A stretch of 33,934 nucleotides of DNA, taken from the NCBI GenBank assembly GCA_023419095.1, contig JAEZYN010000085.1, positions 1-33,934 of the forward strand, in the 5' to 3' direction. This document shows positions 12,160 to 18,516 of this stretch, one piece after another. Position 1 is the stretch's first letter, and each line of letters starts with the position of its first letter. A program made the position numbers and the translations under genes. The notes under the pieces are model-generated. The model saw only the letters and a list, made by a program, of their open reading frames with translations. It was not told the DNA's origin and ran no database searches. This DNA is from Bacteroidota bacterium. Lineage in GTDB: Bacteria; Bacteroidota; Bacteroidia; Flavobacteriales; Weeksellaceae.

Positions 12160-14991
12160 CTATTGCAGTTCTTGTTTCAGAAAACGCGCGGTGAGCGATT
12201 TTTTTGAGCGCGCCACTTCTTCGGGGGTTCCTTTGGCAACGATCTCGCCGCCTTTGTTGCCACCCTCCAGACCTACGTCGATAATGTAATCTGCCAGTTT
12301 GATGACATCAAGATTGTGTTCGATGATGATGAAGGAATTACCAAGATCAACAAGCTTGTTGATGGCTTCCATCAGCACTTTTACGTCTTCGAAATGTAAG
12401 CCGGTCGTGGGCTCGTCTAAAATATACAGCGTGTTTCCGGTCTGTTTTTTAGAAAGTTCCGTAGCCAGTTTGATCCGCTGTGCCTCACCGCCCGAAAGCG
12501 TGGTAGATTGTTGGCCAAGCGTGATGTAACCCAAACCTACATCCTGCAAAGTTTTCACTTTTGCAAAAATTCTGGGTAAAGGTTTAAAAAATTCGGTCGC
12601 CTCATCAATTGTCATTTCCAGAACATCGGAAATAGATTTACCCTTGTAGCGAACTTCGAGGGTTTCACGGTTGAAACGTTTGCCGTGGCAGGTTTCGCAG
12701 TGAACATATACATCCGGCAGGAAATTCATTTCGATCACCTTCAGGCCGCCGCCCTGGCAAGTTTCGCAACGGCCGCCTTTTACGTTGAAACTGAAACGTC
12801 CGGCTTTGTAACCGCGAATTTTAGATTCAGGAAGTTCGGCAAAAAGATTACGTATATCTGTGAACATTCCGGTATAAGTTGCGGGATTGGAGCGCGGCGT
12901 CCGTCCGATCGGCGCCTGATCTACATCGACGATTTTATCAATATTTTCGATGCCTTCAAACTTTTTATACGGCAATGGCTCCTGTACCGCGCGGTAAAAA
13001 TGACGGTTCAGTATCGGATAGAGTGTGCCGTTGATCAGCGACGACTTTCCGCTGCCCGATATGCCGGTGACTACGACCAGTTTTCCGAGTGGAATTTCAA
13101 TATTTACATTTTTCAGATTATTTCCGCTTGCACCTTTCAGTACCAGTGATTTTCCGTTACCGGCACGTCTTTCGGCCGGCACGGGAATGCTTCGGCGACC
13201 CGTCATGTACTCCGCAGTCAGTGTGTGGGCTTTGAGCAGATCCTCAGGTTTGCCCTGCCACAGAATTTCACCGCCAAATTTCCCGGCGCGCGGGCCAATG
13301 TCGAGTACCTCATCAGCTTCCAGAATCATGTCCTTGTCATGCTCTACAACGAGAACGGAATTCCCTATATCACGTAGGTTTTTAAGGGAATTGATTAGCC
13401 TTTCGTTATCACGCTGGTGCAGACCAATCGAAGGTTCATCCAAGATATAAAGCACGTTCACAAGTTGCGAGCCGATTTGTGTTGCTAGACGGATACGCTG
13501 TGATTCACCGCCTGAAAGTGTACGCGAACTCCGGCTCAGGCTTAGATAATCTAATCCTACATCCAGCAGAAACTGCAGACGAGTCCTGATTTCTTTTAAT
13601 ATTTCATGAGCGATCACCTGGTTTTTTTCGCTGAATTTACCTTCAATGTTTGTGAGCCACTCCATCAGATCGAGAAGTGAGAGCGCACTGACTTCCGCGA
13701 TGTTTTTACCGTCAATCTTAAAACTCAGACTCGATGGCTGCAGCCTCGCACCTTTACACACCGCACAGATTTCTTCAGTGGTGAAATGTCTTTCAAGCAA
13801 AACCGCGTCATAACTTTCCTTGTCTGCAATGAGTTCATTGATGATGCTCACCAAACCGTCAAAACTCACCCTTATTTTCTTCGTGATGCCTGCATATTTC
13901 AAGTCTTTGTTGAATTCGCGGTGGCAGCCGTTGTAAATATAATCGATGGCTTCCTCCGGAATATCTTTGAAAGGGGTCGCGAGCGTCAGACCGAAAATCT
14001 CAAGAATATTTTTGATTTGGCCGAGCACCCATTTGTTCGATTTTATGTCCTCCAACGGTAATAGCGCGCCCTGATTAACCGATAATTTAGGATTTTCAAC
14101 AAAATATTTGGTGTTCACTTTCTGCACCGTGCCCAGACCTTTGCAATGTGGGCAACTGCCTTTGGGCGAGTTGAATGAAAACGTGTTCGGTTCCGGAAGC
14201 GCTAATGAGTGGCCTGATTCAGCATCCATCAGGTTCTTTGAAAAATATTCAATGTCGGTACTGCCAAGCTGCTGAATCCCGATTGTACCCTCGCCCATCT
14301 GCATCGCAGTGCGCAAAGATTTTTCCATGCGCGCCTCCGAGGCACTTTCGCCGATAATCCAGCGGTCAATCACGATATCAATGTCGTGGGTTTTGTAGCG
14401 GTCGAGCTTCAGGTCATATTCTATATCCTGCAGTTCGCCATCGATGCGTGCCTGGCTGTAGCCTTTTTTGGCCATCTGCACGAAGAGTTCGTGATAATGT
14501 CCCTTTCGCGAAGTAACCACGGGCGCAAGCAACAAAAGCTTTTGGCCGTCATAATTTTCTTTAATGGTTTCAAGGATCTGCTCTTCCGTATAGCTGACGA
14601 GTTTTTTGCCGCTGCTGATCGAGTAAGCATCGGAAACCCGTGCGAACAGAAGACGCAGATAATCATAAAGTTCAGTAACGGTACCGACTGTGGAGCGCGG
14701 ATTTTTGTTCGTCGTTTTCTGCTCAATAGCGATCACCGGCGAAAGGCCATCGATCTTGTCAACGTCAGGTCTTTCGAGCCCGCCAAGAAACTGCCGTGCG
14801 TAGGCGGAAAAAGTTTCGATATATCGGCGCTGCCCTTCGGCAAAAATAGTATCAAACGCTAACGAGGATTTTCCACTGCCCGAAAGTCCGGTGATTACCA
14901 CCAGCTCATTTCGTGGAATTTTCAGCGAAATGTTTTTCAGGTTGTGCTCGCGGGCGCCGTGAATTTCTATATATTCTTTTGAATCTTTCAT
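12160..14991 (-). CDS. uvrA: excinuclease ABC subunit UvrA
   Basis: The 943-residue damage sensor of nucleotide excision repair. It has two ABC ATPase modules: the first Walker A is GLSGSGKSSLAFDT near residue 34 and the second GISGSGKSSLING near 640; the signature LSGGE occurs in both halves (TLSGGESQRIRLA and TLSGGEAQRIKLA). Zinc modules are visible at CPHCKG...CAVCKG and CETCQGGG...CETCHGK. Length is normal. It is transcribed alone; the -7 element TATTTTTG lies at 15028-15035 with a leader of about 36 bases, and the terminator is at 12120-12142. Confidence 0.97.
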   Translation of the reverse strand: MKDSKEYIEIHGAREHNLKNISLKIPRNELVVITGLSGSGKSSLAFDTIFAEGQRRYIETFSAYARQFLGGLERPDVDKIDGLSPVIAIEQKTTNKNPRSTVGTVTELYDYLRLLFARVSDAYSISSGKKLVSYTEEQILETIKENYDGQKLLLLAPVVTSRKGHYHELFVQMAKKGYSQARIDGELQDIEYDLKLDRYKTHDIDIVIDRWIIGESASEARMEKSLRTAMQMGEGTIGIQQLGSTDIEYFSKNLMDAESGHSLALPEPNTFSFNSPKGSCPHCKGLGTVQKVNTKYFVENPKLSVNQGALLPLEDIKSNKWVLGQIKNILEIFGLTLATPFKDIPEEAIDYIYNGCHREFNKDLKYAGITKKIRVSFDGLVSIINELIADKESYDAVLLERHFTTEEICAVCKGARLQPSSLSFKIDGKNIAEVSALSLLDLMEWLTNIEGKFSEKNQVIAHEILKEIRTRLQFLLDVGLDYLSLSRSSRTLSGGESQRIRLATQIGSQLVNVLYILDEPSIGLHQRDNERLINSLKNLRDIGNSVLVVEHDKDMILEADEVLDIGPRAGKFGGEILWQGKPEDLLKAHTLTAEYMTGRRSIPVPAERRAGNGKSLVLKGASGNNLKNVNIEIPLGKLVVVTGISGSGKSSLINGTLYPILNRHFYRAVQEPLPYKKFEGIENIDKIVDVDQAPIGRTPRSNPATYTGMFTDIRNLFAELPESKIRGYKAGRFSFNVKGGRCETCQGGGLKVIEMNFLPDVYVHCETCHGKRFNRETLEVRYKGKSISDVLEMTIDEATEFFKPLPRIFAKVKTLQDVGLGYITLGQQSTTLSGGEAQRIKLATELSKKQTGNTLYILDEPTTGLHFEDVKVLMEAINKLVDLGNSFIIIEHNLDVIKLADYIIDVGLEGGNKGGEIVAKGTPEEVARSKKSLTARFLKQELQ

Positions 14992-15027
14992 TTTTTGGTG
15001 TCTTAAAATCTATATTTTAAGGGTTTG

Positions 15028-15035
15028 CAAAAATA
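15028..15035 (-). promoter_or_regulatory. -7 promoter element of uvrA (TATTTTTG)
   Basis: Matches TAnnTTTG with the CA extension, 36 bases upstream of the uvrA ATG. No SOS box (LexA site) was recognised nearby, and a -33 element is not clear. Confidence 0.5.
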
Positions 15036-15188
15036 CGGAATTTTGTGCCATTCTACTTTACCCCGCAGTTTAAGAAAAAGATCACGCCACACATCCTTCG
15101 CTACCTGCACTTCCGCCAAAACACTGAACTTCAAAAATTAAAGTAGACAATGAAGAAGACGGGTGCTGTGTCATTTATCAATTGCTAA

Positions 15189-15205
15189 AATCTCCTTCGG
15201 GGATT
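15189..15205 (+). terminator. orphan hairpin with cUUCGg-type loop
   Basis: AATCTCC and GGGGATT enclose TTCG, giving a 7 bp stem (one G-U pair) with a very stable tetraloop, followed on the plus strand by CTTTATTT. It looks like a terminator, but no gene ends just before it on either strand; it could end a small RNA or be a leftover. Confidence 0.35.
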
Positions 15206-15307
15206 CTTTATTTAAATAAAACTCAAAAGCAAACACGCACTATAAGTGCCTTCCCTATGCGGAAAACACTTTCAGCACTTCATCTGCAACAAAACTTACT
15301 CCGTAAA

Positions 15308-15433
15308 GAAAAATTCACCTACAAAACCCATTCGAAGTGATACTAAACTCATTCGAAGTGATACAAAACCCATTCGAAGTGATACACAACGCATTCGAAG
15401 TGAATCAACGGGCATTCGAATTGAAACACCGTG
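15308..15433. repeat. 21 bp tandem array with a TTCGAA core in every unit
   Basis: Five contiguous units of exactly 21 bp start at 15329, 15350, 15371, 15392 and 15413. The unit is CATTCGAAGTGATACAAAAC plus C. Units 1-3 are nearly identical, unit 4 keeps CATTCGAAGTGA and unit 5 keeps CATTCGAA-TGA. A decayed sixth unit before them (15308-15328) shares only its last nine bases, TACAAAACC. The 6 bp palindrome TTCGAA recurs every 21 bp, i.e. two helical turns, so all cores face the same side of the DNA. The array ends about 95 bp before the -7 element of the dsbA-like gene. Confidence 0.85.
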
Positions 15434-15528
15434 CTCACGTAACGGTTTTCTGCCGTGATGCGCTAAAAGAAGCGGTAAAGGCAGAGGTTGTCTTAACCTA
15501 AATCAACGTTTTTAAATTTTTAATACAT

Positions 15529-15536
15529 TAATTTTG
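15529..15536 (+). promoter_or_regulatory. -7 promoter element of the dsbA-like gene (TAATTTTG)
   Basis: A perfect TAnnTTTG, 21 bases before the ATG at 15558. A TTG that could be read as a start codon (15534) is part of this element, which rules that start out. Confidence 0.55.
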
Positions 15537-15557
15537 GGGATCACTCAAAAAAAAATC

Positions 15558-16262
15558 ATGAAAGTAAATATCTGGAGCGACGTACGCTGCCCATTTTGCT
15601 ACGTCGGTAAGAAAAAATTTGAAAAAGCACTTGAAAAATTTCCGTACGCCGAAAAAATTGAAGTCGTGTGGCAAAGTTTCCAGCTCGACCCTAATCTACA
15701 GTCACAGCCGGAACGCGATCCCTATGATTTCTTTTCCGAAATAAAACACATCTCCGTCGAACAGGTAAAAGCGATGCACGAACACGTCAAAAATGCGGGT
15801 AAAGAAGCCGGAATTGAATTTAATTTTGACAATTCTAAAGTTGCCAATTCTTTAAAAGCTCACCTTCTCATTCAACTGGCGAAGAAGAAAGGCCTCGCAA
15901 ATGAGATGGAGGAAGCCTTATTCAAAGCTCAGTTTATCGATGCCGACAACATAGATGATGAATCCACACTTGTGAAAATCGCAGCTTCCGTCGGGATTTC
16001 AGAAATTGACACGAAAGAAGCACTTAGTTCTGACGAGTTGGCTCACGCGGTAGCGCAGGACGGTTTGATGGCGAGACAACTTGGAATCAACGCGGTGCCG
16101 TTTTTTGTCTTTAATGACAAATATGGCGTTTCCGGCGCACAGCAGCCTGAACATTTTCTCGAAGTCCTTACCAAATCCTACGAAGAATTTTCAGCGGGTG
16201 ACAAAGGTCTGCAGATCATCAGTTCCGGCGAAAGCTGCGATGCTGACGGAAACTGCGGTTAG
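15558..16262 (+). CDS. DsbA family protein of the FrnE type
   Basis: The 234-residue protein has a thioredoxin fold with helical insert and begins MKVNIWSDVRC11PFC14YVGKKKFE, the Cys-Pro-Phe-Cys site of the FrnE branch of DsbA proteins. ARQLGINAVPFFVFNDKYGVSGAQ is the cis-proline and C-terminal part of the fold. There is no signal peptide, so it should act in the cytoplasm; FrnE-type proteins have been linked to disulfide isomerase activity and oxidative stress. The C-terminus ends in SCDADGNCG, a second Cys pair that could serve as a further redox or metal site. It may be co-transcribed with the Gre factor gene 75 bp downstream. Confidence 0.87.
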   Translation: MKVNIWSDVRCPFCYVGKKKFEKALEKFPYAEKIEVVWQSFQLDPNLQSQPERDPYDFFSEIKHISVEQVKAMHEHVKNAGKEAGIEFNFDNSKVANSLKAHLLIQLAKKKGLANEMEEALFKAQFIDADNIDDESTLVKIAASVGISEIDTKEALSSDELAHAVAQDGLMARQLGINAVPFFVFNDKYGVSGAQQPEHFLEVLTKSYEEFSAGDKGLQIISSGESCDADGNCG

Positions 16263-16337
16263 AATTCAGACAGCAACATTTCGTAAACAGATTCGGACTG
16301 GAAATTGCTGCGTAATTTTTAAAATTAAATGTAAAAA

Positions 16338-16841
16338 ATGAGCCGGGGATTTGTAAAAGAAGACGATCAGGAAGAAATTCCGCTGGTGCCGCCGCGCGCG
16401 GATCTGCCCGCAGGCGCAGAAAATTTGGTAACGCCAGCGGGAATGGCTGCATTGCAGGAAGAGCGCGAAGATTTGTTGCAGCAGCAGGAAAATCTCGATT
16501 CCTCGCAGGAAAGGGAATACCGAATTGCATTCAACCACATCAACGCGAAACTGCAGTTGCTCAATGCTCGAATTGCATCGGCAAAAATAGTAGATTCCAC
16601 ACGCCTGCCGCAGGATGAAGTGCATTTCGGCGCAACGGTGCATTTTAAAAATTTAGGGAATGACCTGAAACAGACTTTTCAGCTGGTTGGCGTGGACGAA
16701 GCTAATATTGCAAAAGGCAAACTTGCTTTTACTACGCCTTTGGCAAAATCACTCATAAAGAAAAAAGTAGGCGACAAGGCAAAACTTCAACTGGGCGAAA
16801 AAACAAATCTCTTTGAAATTCTCTCTATTAAATATGAGTGA
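16338..16841 (+). CDS. GreA/GreB family transcription elongation factor
   Basis: The 167-residue protein has an unstructured N-terminal part (MSRGFVKEDDQEEIPLVPPR), an antiparallel coiled coil at about residues 33-78 (MAALQEEREDLLQQQ...HINAKLQLLNARIASAKIV) and the FKBP-like C-terminal domain (DEVHFGATVHF...FQLVGVDEANIAKGKLAFTTPLAKSLIKKKVGD). That is the Gre layout; Gre factors bind in the secondary channel of RNA polymerase and stimulate cleavage of backtracked RNA. The SRGFVKEDDQEE N-terminus is a Bacteroidetes type seen next to the canonical GreA, so this is probably a paralogue and not the only Gre factor. Confidence 0.9.
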   Translation: MSRGFVKEDDQEEIPLVPPRADLPAGAENLVTPAGMAALQEEREDLLQQQENLDSSQEREYRIAFNHINAKLQLLNARIASAKIVDSTRLPQDEVHFGATVHFKNLGNDLKQTFQLVGVDEANIAKGKLAFTTPLAKSLIKKKVGDKAKLQLGEKTNLFEILSIKYE

Positions 16842-16898
16842 ATGAAATAAAATAAGTGTTTTTTACCGTAGATCAATGCGGTGCGAGCTTTAGGACTG

Positions 16899-16906
16899 TA
16901 AATTTG
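16899..16906 (+). promoter_or_regulatory. -7 promoter element of the yceI-like gene (TAAATTTG)
   Basis: Matches TAnnTTTG with the CA extension, 34 bases before the ATG. A -33 element is not clear. Confidence 0.5.
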
Positions 16907-16940
16907 CATTAATATTAACATCAAAAATAAAAAAATCATT

Positions 16941-17513
16941 ATGAAAAAATTATTCTCATTATTCGCAGCAGTATTGTTTTCTGCGATGTCATTCGCACAG
17001 ATCACGCTCGCAAGCGACCCTGCGCACTCCCGGATTCAGTTCTCGGTGATTCACCTTGGAATCAACGACATCACGGGGAATTTTGACAAATCAACCTTGA
17101 CAATCAATGCTGATGAAAAAAACTTCGTTAATTCTACAGTTAACTTCACAGTAGATGTAAACTCGATCAATACGCACATCGAGGCGCGCGACAAGCATCT
17201 TAAAAGCGCTGATTTCTTCAACGCAGAACAGTTCCCGACGATGACTTTCACCAGCACATCACTGAAGAAAACCAAAAATAACTATTACACACTAAAAGGA
17301 AATCTCACGATGCACGGAGTTACAAAACCGGTAACACTGAATCTGGTATATCGCGGATCTACCGTGAATGCGATGAACAAAAAAACCACGCACGGATATC
17401 AGGTTCTTGGAACCATCAAGAGATCAGATTTCAACGTTGGCCCGAATTTCCCGGAAGCGATGATCAGCGACCTGGTAAGAATAAAAGGAGACTTTGAAAT
17501 GGTAGCACAATAA
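16941..17513 (+). CDS. YceI family lipocalin-like secreted protein
   Basis: The 190-residue protein has a Sec signal peptide (MKKLFSLFAAVLFSAMSFAQ, cleavage after about residue 19) and a YceI beta-barrel domain: DPAHSRIQFSVIHLGINDITGNF, then SINTHIEARDKHLKSADFF with the family's DxHLKSxDFF block, FPTMTFTSTS and LTMHGVTKPVTL. Members of the family bind isoprenoid or other amphiphilic molecules in the periplasm; the ligand here is unknown. It has its own promoter (16899-16906) and terminator (17534-17565). Confidence 0.92.
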   Translation: MKKLFSLFAAVLFSAMSFAQITLASDPAHSRIQFSVIHLGINDITGNFDKSTLTINADEKNFVNSTVNFTVDVNSINTHIEARDKHLKSADFFNAEQFPTMTFTSTSLKKTKNNYYTLKGNLTMHGVTKPVTLNLVYRGSTVNAMNKKTTHGYQVLGTIKRSDFNVGPNFPEAMISDLVRIKGDFEMVAQ

Positions 17514-17533
17514 AAATTATTGTTTTTGTATTG

Positions 17534-17565
17534 AAAGCGAAACGCGGTAATCTGCATTTCGCTTT
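17534..17565 (+). terminator. rho-independent terminator after the yceI-like gene
   Basis: AAAGCGAAA (17534-17542) and TTTCGCTTT (17557-17565) form a 9 bp stem followed by more T to 17569. The T run meets the stop codon of the convergent DUF4846 gene at 17568-17570, and the stem could also end that gene. Confidence 0.8.
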
Positions 17566-17567
17566 TT

Positions 17568-18437
17568 TTATGGAATGGCGTGAAAGCGCTTTATTGATGT
17601 AGGTTCAAAGGTGTATTTCGCAGTGACCGTTTTAGGTGCTGCAACATCAAGTTCATACCAGGGTGAAAAGTTCGGGTTGTCCGGATTTTTTAAAATATGA
17701 ACATCCTGCGCCGGCATGAAACTTTCCGCAAGCAGATAGAGCCTCTTTTTGCGGCTATTTTCGGCAATACCAACGACGATTACTGAATGTCCTGGGCTTC
17801 CTGGTTTTATAATAAAATCGCCGGGCTGGATGTCATAATTTTCCGTTACCGGTCGTGATTCGCGGTCCAGAGAAATGGTTCCGGCATAGCGGAAAATTAT
17901 ATTTAAATATTGCCGGAACGCGAGGTACGAATCATCCGTAATGCCGGTTTCTATAAAAGTGACCCGCTTCCGACTTTCCCGCGTACGCACGCCGCGGCTG
18001 TAATCTTTCCAGGCAAAATACTGCCCGCTTGTAAACTCAAAACCAATCTCATCAAACCGTTTATTTGCCCACAAATATTCCGCATAAAGACGCATCCAGG
18101 CATCGGCGCACTGTTGCAGATCTTTGTCGCCGACATCGAGTTTTAAAACAGCCATGTGAAAATCCTGATTTTCGACAGGAATGGCACGATAATCGCGAAT
18201 AGGGAAACCCGACGGCAGCAAAGGAAAATGTATAAGATATTCGCTGAAACTACCCGCCGGCGGCCGAACCCACCTGTAAGCTTCAGGTGGAGTGAAGCGC
18301 GTAATTATTTTTGATTTTTTCGGATCAATGATAATGGCTTCCGTGGTTTCACGCACCTGCCCAAACGCATTGCTGAAACTAAAAAACGACAGAAAAACAA
18401 CGAAATAAATTTTATTCAACAGCTGAGGTTTGCTCAA
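17568..18437 (-). CDS. DUF4846 family exported protein
   Basis: The 289-residue protein has a signal peptide (LLNKIYFVVFLSFFSFSNAFGQ) and the DUF4846 pattern: FTPPEAYRWVRPPAGSFSEYL, then FHMAVLKLDVGDKDLQQCADAWMRLYAEYLW, LNIIFRYAGTISL and PGDFIIKPGSPGHSVIVVGIA. The function of the family is unknown; the last block resembles a Cys-less NlpC/P60-like His motif, which I would not over-read. No in-frame ATG exists before the signal peptide: the only starts are TTG codons at 18437-18435 and 18419-18417, and an in-frame TAA lies just upstream. The second TTG gives the more usual signal peptide start. It is divergent from the M1-like gene. Confidence 0.8.
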   Translation of the reverse strand: MSKPQLLNKIYFVVFLSFFSFSNAFGQVRETTEAIIIDPKKSKIITRFTPPEAYRWVRPPAGSFSEYLIHFPLLPSGFPIRDYRAIPVENQDFHMAVLKLDVGDKDLQQCADAWMRLYAEYLWANKRFDEIGFEFTSGQYFAWKDYSRGVRTRESRKRVTFIETGITDDSYLAFRQYLNIIFRYAGTISLDRESRPVTENYDIQPGDFIIKPGSPGHSVIVVGIAENSRKKRLYLLAESFMPAQDVHILKNPDNPNFSPWYELDVAAPKTVTAKYTFEPTSIKRFHAIP

Positions 18438-18493
18438 AATTACTTAATATTTTGAAAATAATACGCAGCTACGGCGGTACGGAAAAACATCAT

Positions 18494-18501
18494 TATATTT
18501 G
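18494..18501 (+). promoter_or_regulatory. -7 promoter element of the M1-like gene (TATATTTG)
   Basis: A perfect TAnnTTTG, 15 bases before the ATG at 18517. The TTG at 18499 that would extend the frame by six codons is part of this element. Confidence 0.55.
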
Positions 18502-18516
18502 GTACGTTTAATAAAA

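Larger units (their letters stand above)
14992..15557. other. gene-free region between uvrA and the dsbA-like gene
   Basis: No convincing gene lies here. The contents are the uvrA -7 element (15028-15035), a small hairpin with a UUCG loop (15189-15205), a 21 bp tandem array (15308-15433) and the -7 element of the downstream gene (15529-15536). A 70-codon frame over the array exists only because the period is a multiple of three and five of the six frames are free of stops within the repeat unit. Confidence 0.7.

Noticed and set aside
15001..15132. Minus-strand frame of about 43 codons (ending CKPLKYRF) upstream of uvrA
   Set aside because: It is short, is closed by a stop just upstream, contains the uvrA promoter and matches no family I recognise.
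15308..15433. Possible CRISPR array
   Set aside because: Units are contiguous without spacers, only 21 bp long, and no cas gene is nearby.
15246..15458. 70-codon frame whose translation shows heptad repeats (IRSDTKP)
   Set aside because: The heptads simply reflect a 21 bp DNA repeat; five of six frames are open across the unit, there is no promoter before it and no similarity to any protein I know.
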